Notes: a model not told the origin generated them from the sequence alone. DNA of 64,000 nucleotides from Roseovarius atlanticus (GCF_001441615.1 NZ_LAXJ01000002.1:496001-560000); one strand, 5' to 3'; shown: positions 53,976 through 62,254, counted from the stretch's first letter. Made by a program: numbers and translations.

Positions 53976-54554
53976 TTACTTGCTGAGCTTGGACAGCTTG
54001 TCCTGCAGGTCGGCCAGTTGCTTCTTGATGTCGTCGAGCCCCTCGTCACCGGCCGCCCCCTTGGACGGCGCGTCCTCGTCCGGGGTCTTGCCGGTCATGC
54101 CGGGCACGCCGCCGCCGGTCATGGCCTTGAGGAACGCCTCTTGCTGGGCGCGAATCGTGTCCATTCCGGGCATCTGGTTGAAGGACTTGGCCAGCGGGTT
54201 CGCCTTGGCCATGTTCTCCATCATCTGGGACTGGCCCTGTTGCAGCATCTCGAAACTGGCGGCGAGGAAGTCGGGCACCATCGAGGTGGCCTGGGTGGTG
54301 TAGCTGCGCACGAGGTCGGTCAAAACGTTGATCGGCAGCACGTTCTCGCCCCGGCTTTCGTGTTCGGCGATGATCTGAAGCAGGTATTGCCGGGTGAGGT
54401 CGTCGCCCGATTTCAGGTCGATGATCTGCACCTCGCGGCCGCCGCGGATGAACTCGGAGATATCCTCGAGCGTGACGTAATCCGAGGTCTCGGTGTTGTA
54501 CAGCCGGCGGCTGGCGTACCGTTTGATCAGAAGCGGTTTTTCGTCTTCGGCCAC
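53976..54554 (-). CDS. phaR: Polyhydroxyalkanoate synthesis repressor PhaR
   Basis: The 192-residue regulator opens with the PHB/PHA accumulation DNA-binding domain KPLLIKRYASRRLYNTETSDYVTLEDISEFIRGG at residues about 6-39, followed by the PHB_acc domain (QYLLQIIAEHESRGENVLPINVLTDLVRSY). The C-terminus is a coiled-coil-like KKQLADLQDKLSKLSK. PhaR binds PHA granules and DNA and represses phaP and itself. GTG start at 54554 has GGGGAGGA five bases upstream. The phaP operator core recurs 20-30 bases upstream. Confidence 0.94.
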   Translation of the reverse strand: MAEDEKPLLIKRYASRRLYNTETSDYVTLEDISEFIRGGREVQIIDLKSGDDLTRQYLLQIIAEHESRGENVLPINVLTDLVRSYTTQATSMVPDFLAASFEMLQQGQSQMMENMAKANPLAKSFNQMPGMDTIRAQQEAFLKAMTGGGVPGMTGKTPDEDAPSKGAAGDEGLDDIKKQLADLQDKLSKLSK

Positions 54555-54577
54555 GTGTGTCCTCCCCGGAATGCGTG

Positions 54578-54591
54578 CACTGCAGCAAAGC
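54578..54591. promoter_or_regulatory. PhaR operator upstream of phaR
   Basis: TGCACTGCAGCAAA lies about 22 bases upstream of the phaR GTG, and AGTGCAGAA follows at 54599-54607. The same 14 bases occur in the phaP promoter region (56610-56623). PhaR of Paracoccus is known to bind TGC-rich sites and to autoregulate, which fits. Confidence 0.65.
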
Positions 54592-54779
54592 CTATGCCAG
54601 TGCAGAACAAAATGAAAGGGCGGTAGTTGTGTGGCGCGTGGCCGGACCTCCATGGGACGGAGGCCCGGCTATCAGACCGTGCGCAGCTCAGGCCGGCGGG
54701 ATCGCGTATTGTCCGTTGAACAGGACCGGGCGCGCGTCAGACGCTTACCAATTCTGGCGCAGCGCCGATACCCCGGCGC

Positions 54780-55559
54780 TTATTGGCTGGCTTCGTACTC
54801 TGCCTTGCGCCGCTGTTCTTCGGCGACATAGGCATAGACGCTTTCGGGATCGACGGGTTTCGGAACCATTTCGCCGCCCCGGTTGGCCGTCTCGACACCT
54901 TCCGCCGCCACGGACTCCTCGTAGCTGCGCACCACGACCGGAGCGCCGACATCCACGCGTGCGTGAAGGTCGATGATGTCCTGGTTGAAGAGCCGGATGC
55001 ATCCGGCGCTGCCCTGGTTGCCGATGGTCGCCGGGTCGTTCGTGCCGTGGATACGGTAATAGGTGTCGCGACCGCCGCGATAGAGGTAGAGCGCGCGGGC
55101 GCCCAGTGGGCTGGCCTTGCCGCCGGGGATGCCCTTGGCGAAGGGCGCATAGGCGTCGGGGTCGGAGCGGATCATGTTGGCCGTGGGCGTCCAGCCCGGC
55201 CATTCCGCCTTGCGCCCGATCTTGGCGCGCCCACTGAAGCCGCGCCCTTCACGCCCGACGGCGACGGGGTAGCGGATGGCGCTTTCGGGGCCTTGCACGA
55301 AGTAGAGGAACTTGGCGTAGGGATCGACGACGATGGTGCCGGGGGCCTCGTCGCCGGTATAGGTCACGGAGGTGCGGCGGTTCGGCTCGCGCAGGTATTG
55401 CGGGTCGATGGCGTCGATGGTGATGTACCCTTCCTGCATCTCGCGGTACTCGGGATAGGTCGCCCCGCCGGGCATGTCCGAGGGCATCGGCCCCGCACAG
55501 GCAGCGAGAAGAACGCTGCACGCCAGGAGAACGAGATTTCTTGCTGCGGCAAAGGGCAT
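54780..55559 (-). CDS. L,D-transpeptidase (YkuD domain) lipoprotein
   Basis: The 259-residue protein has a lipoprotein signal (VLLACSVLLAACAGP, lipobox LAAC). The YkuD catalytic domain follows, with IHGTNDPATIGNQGSAGCIRL holding the His and nucleophilic Cys. Such enzymes cross-link peptidoglycan 3-3 or attach proteins to it, and resist most penicillins. A hydrophilic C-terminal tail (EEQRRKAEYEASQ) follows. ATG 55559 is preferred; the longer frame has no ribosome site. Confidence 0.91.
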   Translation of the reverse strand: MPFAAARNLVLLACSVLLAACAGPMPSDMPGGATYPEYREMQEGYITIDAIDPQYLREPNRRTSVTYTGDEAPGTIVVDPYAKFLYFVQGPESAIRYPVAVGREGRGFSGRAKIGRKAEWPGWTPTANMIRSDPDAYAPFAKGIPGGKASPLGARALYLYRGGRDTYYRIHGTNDPATIGNQGSAGCIRLFNQDIIDLHARVDVGAPVVVRSYEESVAAEGVETANRGGEMVPKPVDPESVYAYVAEEQRRKAEYEASQ

Positions 55560-55877
55560 GGTTCGGTCCGATGAGTCGTTGTGGTTCGTCGGCCACCTTA
55601 TGGGACTGCGACCTGATGGCAATCACTTGGTCCGGGGTGTGTGATCGTGGGGTCACAGGTGCGTGGTGGCGGGCGGCGAAATGCGGCCATCTGGAAGTGC
55701 GGCGGCGAATGTTCGCTTAGAAGCGTTCAAGGACAAGTGTGATCTATTGCTTTTAGCGCCATCGCAGGGCTGCCCCGGGGCTCGTAGATCCAACGTCTAT
55801 TGTGTCCGGCTGCGCGCACCGAATTTTAAGATCGAGTCCCTTGTAAGACATCGGTGTTGCGCCCTGGCCGGTTAACA

Positions 55878-55925
55878 GCCGCGAAGCGGCCCGGCCATCG
55901 TCAGCCCCTCCCATGGGCTGGCGAT
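55878..55925. repeat. Two-hairpin intergenic repeat, copy A
   Basis: GCCGC-GAA-GCGGC is followed after six bases by ATCGTCAGCCC-N7-GGGCTGGCGAT (one G:T pair). Copy B at 59994-60049 has the same two-part layout with a different loop. Both lie at the ends of pha locus transcripts. Confidence 0.5.
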
Positions 55926-55939
55926 CGCCTCCGTCATAT

Positions 55940-55970
55940 AAAAAAGGGCGAGCCGGTGAGGCTCGCCCTT
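55940..55970 (-). terminator. Rho-independent terminator of phaP
   Basis: AAGGGCGAGCC and GGCTCGCCCTT form a perfect 11-bp stem with a 5-base loop; on the minus strand TTTTTT follows. It is 65 bases past the phaP stop. A strong intrinsic terminator, expected for a highly expressed phasin. Confidence 0.87.
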
Positions 55971-56034
55971 CGATGTTCCGGGCCAATAAGGGAGGAAGAT
56001 GGCCCGTACTCTTTAAACCGGTGACCGGCTCCGC

Positions 56035-56493
56035 TTACTTGGCAGCGGTGGTCGAGGCTTTCTTGGCCGCGGCGGTCATGTCGTCGGTCGCTTTCTTGAC
56101 GGCCTTGGAGGCGTCTTCCTGCAGGTCTTTTCCAGCAGCCATCATCAGCTCGACCGTGTCCATCTGGACTTTCTTCGCGATCTCGGCGAAGGCGGCCATG
56201 TGCTCGGCGGCCGATTCAGCGTTGGCCGACGCGAAGTCGGTCATGGCTTTGGCATAGTCTGCCGGCTCGGATTTCGCCTTGGTCACGTCTTGCAGTTTGG
56301 TCAGGGTTTCCTGGGTCCACTTGCCCGACAGCTCGGCCGATTTGGTTGCGGCTTCGAGCGCGACGCCCGACATTTTCTCGCTCAGCGCGGCCTGGTTCTT
56401 GAACGCTTCTTCCATCGCTTTGGTGTCGACGGGGAATGCGCCCATCATGTCTTTCATCATTGCGTTGAAGTCTTGTGCTTGTGCTTTTGCCAT
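56035..56493 (-). CDS. phaP: Phasin PhaP
   Basis: The 152-residue protein is Ala/Lys/Glu/Met-rich and all-helical, with no signal. FNAMMKDMMGAFPVDTKAMEEAFKNQAALSEKMSGVALEAATKSAELSGKWTQETL matches the phasin_2 type. Phasins coat polyhydroxyalkanoate granules. The C-terminus is an Ala/Lys/Thr tail (KKASTTAAK). ATG at 56493 with AGGAG upstream. Its promoter carries PhaR sites, and phaC is the next gene upstream. Confidence 0.9.
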   Translation of the reverse strand: MAKAQAQDFNAMMKDMMGAFPVDTKAMEEAFKNQAALSEKMSGVALEAATKSAELSGKWTQETLTKLQDVTKAKSEPADYAKAMTDFASANAESAAEHMAAFAEIAKKVQMDTVELMMAAGKDLQEDASKAVKKATDDMTAAAKKASTTAAK

Positions 56494-56569
56494 GGGTACG
56501 GCTCCTATGTGTTCGGTTTCAGTCGTGTTCGTTTTGCAAGCGGTTGGCCCGCTGTTTGCATCTGCAGCA

Positions 56570-56598
56570 TATATAGACGCTGCAACGCAGCATTGCAA
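56570..56598 (-). promoter_or_regulatory. phaP sigma70-type promoter
   Basis: TTGCAA at 56598-56593 and TATATA at 56575-56570 are separated by 17 bases, a near-ideal arrangement for the minus strand. The spacer contains the inverted repeat GCTGC-AAC-GCAGC (56579-56591), a TGC-rich element of the type bound by PhaR. Transcript would start near 56563, about 70 bases before the phaP ATG. Confidence 0.7.
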
Positions 56599-56602
56599 CC
56601 CC

Positions 56603-56623
56603 TTTTGCTGCACTGCAGCAAAA
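56603..56623. promoter_or_regulatory. PhaR operator upstream of phaP
   Basis: A perfect inverted repeat of 10-base arms around one central C: TTTTGCTGCA, C, TGCAGCAAAA. It lies just upstream of the phaP -35 element and contains the 14-base core shared with the phaR leader. Confidence 0.75.
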
Positions 56624-56653
56624 CTTTCACACGATCTGGAAAAGTGTTTCGCG

Positions 56654-58462
56654 TCAGGCACTTGCCTTGCGCAACACATAGGTTCCGGGCGCCGGACCAA
56701 GGCTGGGATGCTCGGAATCGCCCGGTGTGCGGGCCTTGACCTTGGTGCCCGAGCGCTTGCGCAGCCAGGACTCCCACATCGGCCACCACGAGCCTTCACG
56801 CTCTGTCGCCCCTTCCAGCCACTCATCGGGCGTGGGGGGCAGGTCCTTGTTCATGTAATAGCCGTACTTCTTTTTGGACGGCGGATTGACGATGCCGGCG
56901 ATGTGGCCGGACTCGGACACGATGAAGCTGCGGTCTTTCGATCCCGTCTGAAGGAACCCGCGATAGCAGTCGCGCCAGGCGGCGATGTGATCGCTTTGGC
57001 AGGTGACGGCCATGATCGGCACGGTCACGTCGCTGATACGCACCTTTTCCCCGCAGACGGTCATGCCGTCGGTGACGAAGGCGTTGGCCTGGCACAGGTC
57101 GCGCAGGTACTGCTTGGTCATGGCGCCCGGCAGGTTGGCACCGTCGCCGTTCCAGTAAAGCAGGTCGAAGGCGGGCGGTGTCTCGCCCATCATGTAGCTG
57201 CGGATCGCGGGCTTGTAGATCAGGTCGTTCGAGCGCAGGAACGACATGGTGCGCCCCATGATGAAAGAGCGCAGGATGCCCTGCTCCTCGACCTCGCGTT
57301 CGATGCCGTCGACGAAGTCGTCCTGGAGGAAGGGCACGAACTCGCCCTGCTCGCCAAAATCGGTGAGTGCGGTGAAGAAGGTGGCGGACTTGACGGACGT
57401 GTCGCCGCGCTTGGCCATCAGCGCCAGCGTCAGGTGCAGCGTTGTGCCGGCGATGCAATAGCCCACCGCGTTGACCTGTTTCTCGCCGGTGATCGCCTTG
57501 GCCTCGCGGATGGCGGTCAAGAAGCCTTCCTCGATGTAGTCGTCGATCAGCACGTCGGAATAGCTGGCGTCGGGGTTGACCCAGGAGACCACGAAGAGCG
57601 TGTAGCCCTGATCGGTGATCCACTTGATCAGGCTGTTTTCCTTTTTCAGGTCGAGAATGTAGTACTTGTTGATCCAGGGCGGGAAGATCACCACGGGGGT
57701 CTTGTGGACCTGCGCGGTGGTGGGGCTGTACTGGATCAGCTCCATCAGGCGGTTGCGATAGACCACTTCGCCCTCGGTGACGGCGACGTTCTCGCCCAGC
57801 TTGAACGCCTCCTCGTCGCACAGGCGCACGACCATCTCGCCATTGTTGGCCTCGAGATCCGACACCAGGTTCTCCAGCCCCTTCACCAGGCTTTCGCCCT
57901 CGGTCTCGATCGCGCGTTCAAGCGCGTCGGGGTTGGTGCCAAGGAAATTCGTCGGACTCATCATGTCGACGATCTGGTTGGCGAAGTAGGTCAGGCGCTT
58001 GCGATCCTTGGGGTCGAGGTCGTCAGCCTCGGCCACGGCCTTTTCCACGGCCTGGCGGTTGAGCGCGTATTGCTGTTTCACCAGCCGGAAATAGGGGTGC
58101 GTCCGCCACAGGGGATTCGTGAAACGCTTGTCGCCCTCCAGCGGGTCGGGATCGTCCTCGCCAGCGTCGGGGGGCGGGTGTCCCTGAAGCAGCGATTGCT
58201 GCGCCTCCATGAAGTGGCGCACGGACTTGCCCCAGTATTCCAACTGCTGTTCGTAGATCTTTCCGGGATTCTCCATCAGCGCCTGCCAATATGACGCTGC
58301 TGCACGTGCATAAAGATCCTGTCCCGGACCGTTCAGTTCGGGCATGGGCGGGTCGCGGTGGCTGAGCGCCTGCACAAGCCTTTGTGACAAGGCTTCGACC
58401 TTTTCGAGATTTTCGTTCATCCGCTCGAGATTTTTTTCGTCAGCGGTGTCGGGCGTTGCCAT
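56654..58462 (-). CDS. phaC: Class I poly(3-hydroxyalkanoate) synthase PhaC
   Basis: The 602-residue enzyme polymerises (R)-3-hydroxyacyl-CoA. The lipase-like box GYCIAGTTL holds the catalytic Cys. The Asp lies in the VTCQSDHIAAW region, and the His in SESGHIAGIVNPP. NPLWRTHPYFRLVKQQYAL is the usual N-terminal pattern. I use ATG 58462 (AGAGGA ten bases upstream); ATG 58492 would fall inside a palindrome. It is divergent from phaZ and upstream of phaP on the same strand. Confidence 0.95.
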   Translation of the reverse strand: MATPDTADEKNLERMNENLEKVEALSQRLVQALSHRDPPMPELNGPGQDLYARAAASYWQALMENPGKIYEQQLEYWGKSVRHFMEAQQSLLQGHPPPDAGEDDPDPLEGDKRFTNPLWRTHPYFRLVKQQYALNRQAVEKAVAEADDLDPKDRKRLTYFANQIVDMMSPTNFLGTNPDALERAIETEGESLVKGLENLVSDLEANNGEMVVRLCDEEAFKLGENVAVTEGEVVYRNRLMELIQYSPTTAQVHKTPVVIFPPWINKYYILDLKKENSLIKWITDQGYTLFVVSWVNPDASYSDVLIDDYIEEGFLTAIREAKAITGEKQVNAVGYCIAGTTLHLTLALMAKRGDTSVKSATFFTALTDFGEQGEFVPFLQDDFVDGIEREVEEQGILRSFIMGRTMSFLRSNDLIYKPAIRSYMMGETPPAFDLLYWNGDGANLPGAMTKQYLRDLCQANAFVTDGMTVCGEKVRISDVTVPIMAVTCQSDHIAAWRDCYRGFLQTGSKDRSFIVSESGHIAGIVNPPSKKKYGYYMNKDLPPTPDEWLEGATEREGSWWPMWESWLRKRSGTKVKARTPGDSEHPSLGPAPGTYVLRKASA

Positions 58463-58487
58463 TTCCACGAAATCCTCTACTCTTTCT

Positions 58488-58502
58488 GCCATGCAGCATG
58501 GC
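58488..58502. promoter_or_regulatory. Palindrome between phaC and phaZ, possible weak PhaR site
   Basis: GCCATGC-A-GCATGGC is a perfect 7-1-7 inverted repeat containing TGCAGCA, 26 bases upstream of the chosen phaC start. It keeps the TGCAGCA core of the phaR and phaP operators but not their flanks, so binding by PhaR is uncertain. Confidence 0.4.
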
Positions 58503-58621
58503 GCGGTGGGCCTGCGTCTGGTATGCATGTGTTAACGTCGCTTCGCGTATACAGATCCCATGGGTTTGCGGGACTGCGACGAATGGAACCAACTCGGCCG
58601 GTCCGGCCGAAGGAGTAAGTA

Positions 58622-59920
58622 ATGCGTTACATGGCCACCTACGACTTGATGGAAACCATTCGCAACACCAACCAGTGGCTGGGTGCGACGGCCTATTCCA
58701 TGGCATCTTACCCCATCTTCGCGCTGACCCCAAACCCCGCGTTTCAATGGCTGGCCGCCTGGGGCGAGGTGACCGAGCGCACGTTCCAACGGATGGTCGC
58801 CAAGCCCGACTGGGGGATCGAATCGATCACCGGCGAGGACGGGCGCGACCACCTGATCAGCATCGAGACGGTGGTGGAAAAGCCGTTTGGCGATCTTATC
58901 CACTTCAACGTGCAGGGGCGCGACGAGATGGACCGCCGCGTTCTGCTGGTGGCGCCGATGTCGGGGCACTATGCGACGCTCTTGCGCTCGACCGTGAAAT
59001 CGCTGCTGCCCGACTGCGAGGTCTATGTCACCGACTGGCACAATGCCCGCGACATCCCGGTCAGCGAAGGCAAGTTCGATGTCGAGGATTACACGCTCTA
59101 CCTGGTGGAATTCATGCGGCACCTCGGGAATGACCTGCACGTCATTGCCGTGTGCCAGCCCGCGCCGCTGACGCTGGCCGCGACCGCCTATCTGGCCGAG
59201 CAGGACCCCGAGGCGCAGCCGCGCTCGCTGACGCTGATCGGCGGGCCGATCGACCCGGACGCGACGCCGACCGAGGTGACGGATTTCGGCCACAGCGTCA
59301 CGATGGGCCAGCTGGAAGGCACGATGATCCAGCGTGTCGGGTTCAAATATCCCGGCGTGGGGCGCAAGGTCTATCCCGGCCTGCTGCAACTGGCGTCGTT
59401 CATGTCGATGAACGCCGAGCGGCACAGTCAGGCCTTCCTGAACCAGATCAGCCGCGTGGCGCAGGGCGAGGCCAGCGACCGCGACCCGCACAACAAGTTT
59501 TACGACGAATACCTGGCGGTGATGGACATGCCGGCGGAATTCTACCTTTCGACGGTCGAGCGGATCTTCAAGGCGGGTGAGATCGCCAAGAACGCCTTTG
59601 TGGTCGATGGTCACAAGGTGGATATCGGCGCGATCAGCAAGGTCGCGGTGAAAACCGTCGAAGGCGGCAAGGACGATATCTCGGCCCCCGGGCAATGCGT
59701 GGCGGCGCTGGACCTTCTGACCGGCTTGCCGGACAGCATGAAGGCCAGCCACCTGGAACCCGAGGCGGGCCATTACGGCATCTTCGCGGGCCGGTCGTGG
59801 CGCAACAACATCCGGCCCCTGGTGCTGGATTTCATCGACGCCAATTCCGAGGACCCGGCAGAACGCAGCCGCACGAAACCGCGCAAGAGCAAGAAGAAGG
59901 CCAAGATCGCGGCGGAGTGA
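58622..59920 (+). CDS. phaZ: Intracellular polyhydroxyalkanoate depolymerase PhaZ
   Basis: The 432-residue intracellular enzyme mobilises stored PHA. AVCQPAPLTLAATAYLAEQ holds the Cys of the lipase-like box seen in the PhaZ type found in Ralstonia; LIGGPIDPDATPTEV and GHYGIFAGRSWRNNIRP near the C-terminus are also typical. The tail is Lys-rich (KPRKSKKKAKIAAE). AAGGAG is six bases before the ATG. Divergent from phaC, with about 160 bases between. Confidence 0.94.
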   Translation: MRYMATYDLMETIRNTNQWLGATAYSMASYPIFALTPNPAFQWLAAWGEVTERTFQRMVAKPDWGIESITGEDGRDHLISIETVVEKPFGDLIHFNVQGRDEMDRRVLLVAPMSGHYATLLRSTVKSLLPDCEVYVTDWHNARDIPVSEGKFDVEDYTLYLVEFMRHLGNDLHVIAVCQPAPLTLAATAYLAEQDPEAQPRSLTLIGGPIDPDATPTEVTDFGHSVTMGQLEGTMIQRVGFKYPGVGRKVYPGLLQLASFMSMNAERHSQAFLNQISRVAQGEASDRDPHNKFYDEYLAVMDMPAEFYLSTVERIFKAGEIAKNAFVVDGHKVDIGAISKVAVKTVEGGKDDISAPGQCVAALDLLTGLPDSMKASHLEPEAGHYGIFAGRSWRNNIRPLVLDFIDANSEDPAERSRTKPRKSKKKAKIAAE

Positions 59921-59940
59921 ACGGAGCACTTGGGCGGAGA

Positions 59941-59963
59941 GATCCCGGATCAAGTCCGGGATC
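59941..59963. repeat. REP-type palindrome GATCCCGGA-N5-TCCGGGATC, copy 1
   Basis: Perfect 9-bp arms around TCAAG, 20 bases after the phaZ stop. The sequence type is very common in alphaproteobacterial intergenic DNA. A second copy lies at 60171-60191. Confidence 0.75.
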
Positions 59964-59993
59964 AACCCAGTCTTTGTCCACGCGCGGAACAAA

Positions 59994-60049
59994 GGCGCGG
60001 CAAGGCCGCGCCGCCGCGCGATCGCCAGACCGCCCCCCGGGCTGGCGAT
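59994..60049. repeat. Two-hairpin intergenic repeat, copy B
   Basis: GGCGCGGC-AAG-GCCGCGCC is followed by ATCGCCAG-N13-CTGGCGAT. Layout matches copy A at 55878-55925, although arms and loop differ. Confidence 0.5.
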
Positions 60050-60170
60050 TGGGCGACGTAAGTGCCTCACACCGAGATTTTGCGGATATGGCTACCATAA
60101 AGTGCCTTGAACGCCGGGCGGTTCGCCATCCCGCGGTCTGGCAGTTGCGCGGCCAAGTCAAACAAAAGCC

Positions 60171-60191
60171 ATCCCGGACCTGATCCGGGAT
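60171..60191. repeat. REP-type palindrome, copy 2
   Basis: ATCCCGGA-CCTGA-TCCGGGAT, perfect 8-bp arms. It shares arms with copy 1 at 59941; the loop is different. It ends 64 bases before the stop of the convergent hydrolase gene. Confidence 0.75.
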
Positions 60192-60255
60192 CTCGTGCTC
60201 AAAAAGATCCTGTCAAGTCCGAGGAAGACTGGCTGAATTGCCGGCTTGGCCCGCC

Positions 60256-60984
60256 CTACCCCGCCTCGACCCGCCGGTGCAGCACCAGCGGCTGTTTCAG
60301 CCAGACGCGCAGCGCGGCGGTCACAGCCTCGGGGGATTCGAGCGTCGGCAGGTGACCTGCGTCCTGCACCAGCGCAAGCTCGGCATTGGGGATGAGACCG
60401 GCCATGAACTCATGCCGCTTCACCGGGGTCAGGGTGTCATGCACGCCGCACATCACCAGTGTCGGTACGGCGATCTTGCGCAGCGTCGCCTGGTAGTCGC
60501 GGCGGCGTTGCAGGGCGCGGACCTGCCGGGTGATGGCCTCGGGGCCGAGGTTTTCGGCCATCTTGGTGACCATGTGCAGGATCGAGGTGCGTTCGGCGTT
60601 GGGCGCCAGGTGCTCGGGGCGCAGGAGCGCCGCCACGGCCTGGTCGATGAAGCCCGCGCGCAGCTTGGTCACGATGGGTTCGTAATTGGCCGCCGATTGC
60701 GGCGTTTCGGCCATCGAGTTGGTGTCCATCAGGCAAAGCCGCGTCACCCGGTCGGGGGCGCGGCGCGTGATTTCCAAAGCCACGATCCCGCCCATCGACA
60801 ACCCCGCCAGCGCGAAGCGGCGCGGCAGGTGATCGAGCAGGCCCGAGGCGATTTCCTCGATCCGGTCGCCGTGGGAAATGGGGGCGACGGTGACAGGCAG
60901 GTCGGGGCTGAGCGCCGTCATCTGGGGGCCGAAGACGCGTGCGTCACACATCATGCCCGGCAGAAACACCAAGGGGTCTTTCAT
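60256..60984 (-). CDS. Alpha/beta-fold hydrolase
   Basis: The 242-residue protein has the nucleophile elbow AGLSMGGIVALE (GLSMGG) near residue 61, oxyanion region VFLPGMMCDARVF, Asp in MCGVHDTLTPV, and His in QDAGHLPTLESPEAV. It resembles the pimeloyl-ACP esterase BioH-like group by outline, but the substrate is not evident. AAGGA lies eight bases before the ATG. It is convergent with phaZ; no link to PHA is shown. Confidence 0.88.
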   Translation of the reverse strand: MKDPLVFLPGMMCDARVFGPQMTALSPDLPVTVAPISHGDRIEEIASGLLDHLPRRFALAGLSMGGIVALEITRRAPDRVTRLCLMDTNSMAETPQSAANYEPIVTKLRAGFIDQAVAALLRPEHLAPNAERTSILHMVTKMAENLGPEAITRQVRALQRRRDYQATLRKIAVPTLVMCGVHDTLTPVKRHEFMAGLIPNAELALVQDAGHLPTLESPEAVTAALRVWLKQPLVLHRRVEAG

Positions 60985-61118
60985 CGCTGTTGTCCTTAAC
61001 CTGCCCGCGCGCTTTGCGCTGTATTATGCGCGTGATTCTGCCACAGCCGTTCGGGAAAACCAAGAAAAGTTGCGCAGTCTACGGCAATCCGCCGATCCGG
61101 TCGGGGCGATGTCGGCGC

Positions 61119-61871
61119 TCAGGCAAGCCGCTCCAGCACGTCGTCGATGGACCGCTCGATAAGCGCGAGGCAATCTGGATCGGAGAAGCGGTGATCGGCG
61201 CCTTCCACGAGCGTAAGACGCATATCCTTGCCCTTGGCGTGGTCCAGCAGACGCAGGGCGACGGACATGTCGACGTCCGCATCCGCCGTGCCTTGCAGGA
61301 AGCGCACCGGGAACGGCAGTTTCAGGTCCGAGCGCAGGACGAGGTTGTCGCGGCCGTCCTCGATCAGGCGGTGGGTGATGATGTAGGGCTCGTCATATTC
61401 GCTGGGCAACGCGAGGCGGCCCTTGGCCTTCAGCTCGGCGCGCTGCGCCTCGGTGAAGCCGGCCCACATGCTGTCCTCGGTGAAATCGGGGGCGGCGGCG
61501 ACCGTGACCATGCCGGCGATGCGGTCGGGGATGGCGCGGGCCATGAGCAGGGAAATCCAGCCGCCCATGGACGAGCCGACCAGGATTTGCGGGCCGTCGG
61601 TCAACGCCTCGATCACGGCCTGGGCGTCCGCCGCCCAGTCGCCGATGCAGCCGTCGGTGAAGGCTTCGCTGCTTTGTCCATGCCCGGAATAGTCGAAACG
61701 GAGATAGGCGCGGCCGGTACGCTTGGCCCAGTCTTCGAGATACAGCGCCTTGGTGCCGTCCATGTCGGATTTGAAGCCGCCGAGAAAGACCACGCCCGGC
61801 CCGTCGCCGTCGGTCTTGTGATAGGCCAGACGTCGCCCTTGGGGCGAAGTAAGCGTCTCTGTCTCTGACAT
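61119..61871 (-). CDS. Alpha/beta-fold hydrolase
   Basis: The 250-residue protein has oxyanion region VFLGGFKSDMDGTKA, nucleophile elbow VGSSMGGWISLLMA, Asp in FLQGTADADVDMSV and His in VEGADHRFSDPD. It matches the palmitoyl-thioesterase/ABHD10-like branch that depalmitoylates or hydrolyses acyl esters. AGGGA precedes the ATG by seven bases. Same strand as the preceding hydrolase but unrelated in detail. Confidence 0.88.
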   Translation of the reverse strand: MSETETLTSPQGRRLAYHKTDGDGPGVVFLGGFKSDMDGTKALYLEDWAKRTGRAYLRFDYSGHGQSSEAFTDGCIGDWAADAQAVIEALTDGPQILVGSSMGGWISLLMARAIPDRIAGMVTVAAAPDFTEDSMWAGFTEAQRAELKAKGRLALPSEYDEPYIITHRLIEDGRDNLVLRSDLKLPFPVRFLQGTADADVDMSVALRLLDHAKGKDMRLTLVEGADHRFSDPDCLALIERSIDDVLERLA

Positions 61872-61943
61872 CTCAGGTTCCCTTTCGAGGTTTGACGGGA
61901 ACCTGTCACCCTAAGGGCGGCGTTTCAAGCCGCTTGGGCCGTG

Positions 61944-62123
61944 TCAGAGAATGGAGCCGATGGTGCGCTCGATCCGGTCGAGCGTGTATTCCCGCTCCTG
62001 CCCCGGCTTGTCGGGGACGGCGCTTGCCGGGAAGCCGAGATAGGTGGTTCCCGCCGCCTGGTCGGGATCATCCGCATCCCCCGCGTCGTCGGAGGTGTCG
62101 GAGCTGGTATCGAGACGTGCCAT
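61944..62123 (-). CDS. Small acidic protein of 59 residues, unknown
   Basis: A clean frame of 60 codons reads from ATG 62123 to TGA 61946-61944. The first 25 residues are Asp/Ser-rich (DTSSDTSDDAGDADDPDQ), then TTYLGFPASAVPDKPGQERE and an amphipathic end LDRIERTIGSIL. The ribosome site is weak (ACGG). Composition and third-position GC look coding, but no homologue is recognised. Confidence 0.5.
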   Translation of the reverse strand: MARLDTSSDTSDDAGDADDPDQAAGTTYLGFPASAVPDKPGQEREYTLDRIERTIGSIL

Positions 62124-62236
62124 TTAATGTACCGTTCTTCTTTGTCCGCGTCTGCGACCCATCGGGCCGTCCAACAAAGTTAGCATCCCATCTGAAAATG
62201 AAAATTCTCTTTTTGTCACAATATGTTACAGTGAAC

Positions 62237-62254
62237 ATTCGCATACGGGCGAAT
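62237..62254 (-). terminator. Weak hairpin behind the MFS gene
   Basis: ATTCGC and GCGAAT form a 6-bp stem with a 6-base loop, 35 bases past the MFS stop in the minus direction. No T-run follows directly. A weak terminator or a regulatory element for the small acidic ORF. Confidence 0.3.

Larger units (their letters stand above)
55560..56034. other. Intergenic region between L,D-transpeptidase and phaP genes
   Basis: These 475 bases hold no convincing gene. Visible parts are TGTGA-N8-TCACA (about 55638-55655), a two-hairpin repeat (55878-55925) related to one at 59994-60049, and the phaP terminator. The frames open here (up to 77 codons) lack ribosome sites and cross the repeat. Nothing recognisable as tRNA or known RNA is seen at 55660-55870. 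Confidence 0.5.
59921..60255. other. Repeat-filled intergenic region after phaZ
   Basis: These 335 bases contain two REP-type palindromes near the ends and a two-hairpin repeat between them, but no gene. Frames open here run through the repeats and lack ribosome sites. The layout suggests mRNA 3' end and element insertion rather than coding function. Confidence 0.6.

Noticed and set aside
55810..55860. Sequence resembling a tRNA T-arm (ATCGAGTCCC)
   Set aside because: No acceptor, D or anticodon stems can be drawn around it.
56279..58294. 671-codon open frame on the plus strand
   Set aside because: It runs antisense through phaP, the phaP promoter and phaC, all strongly supported.
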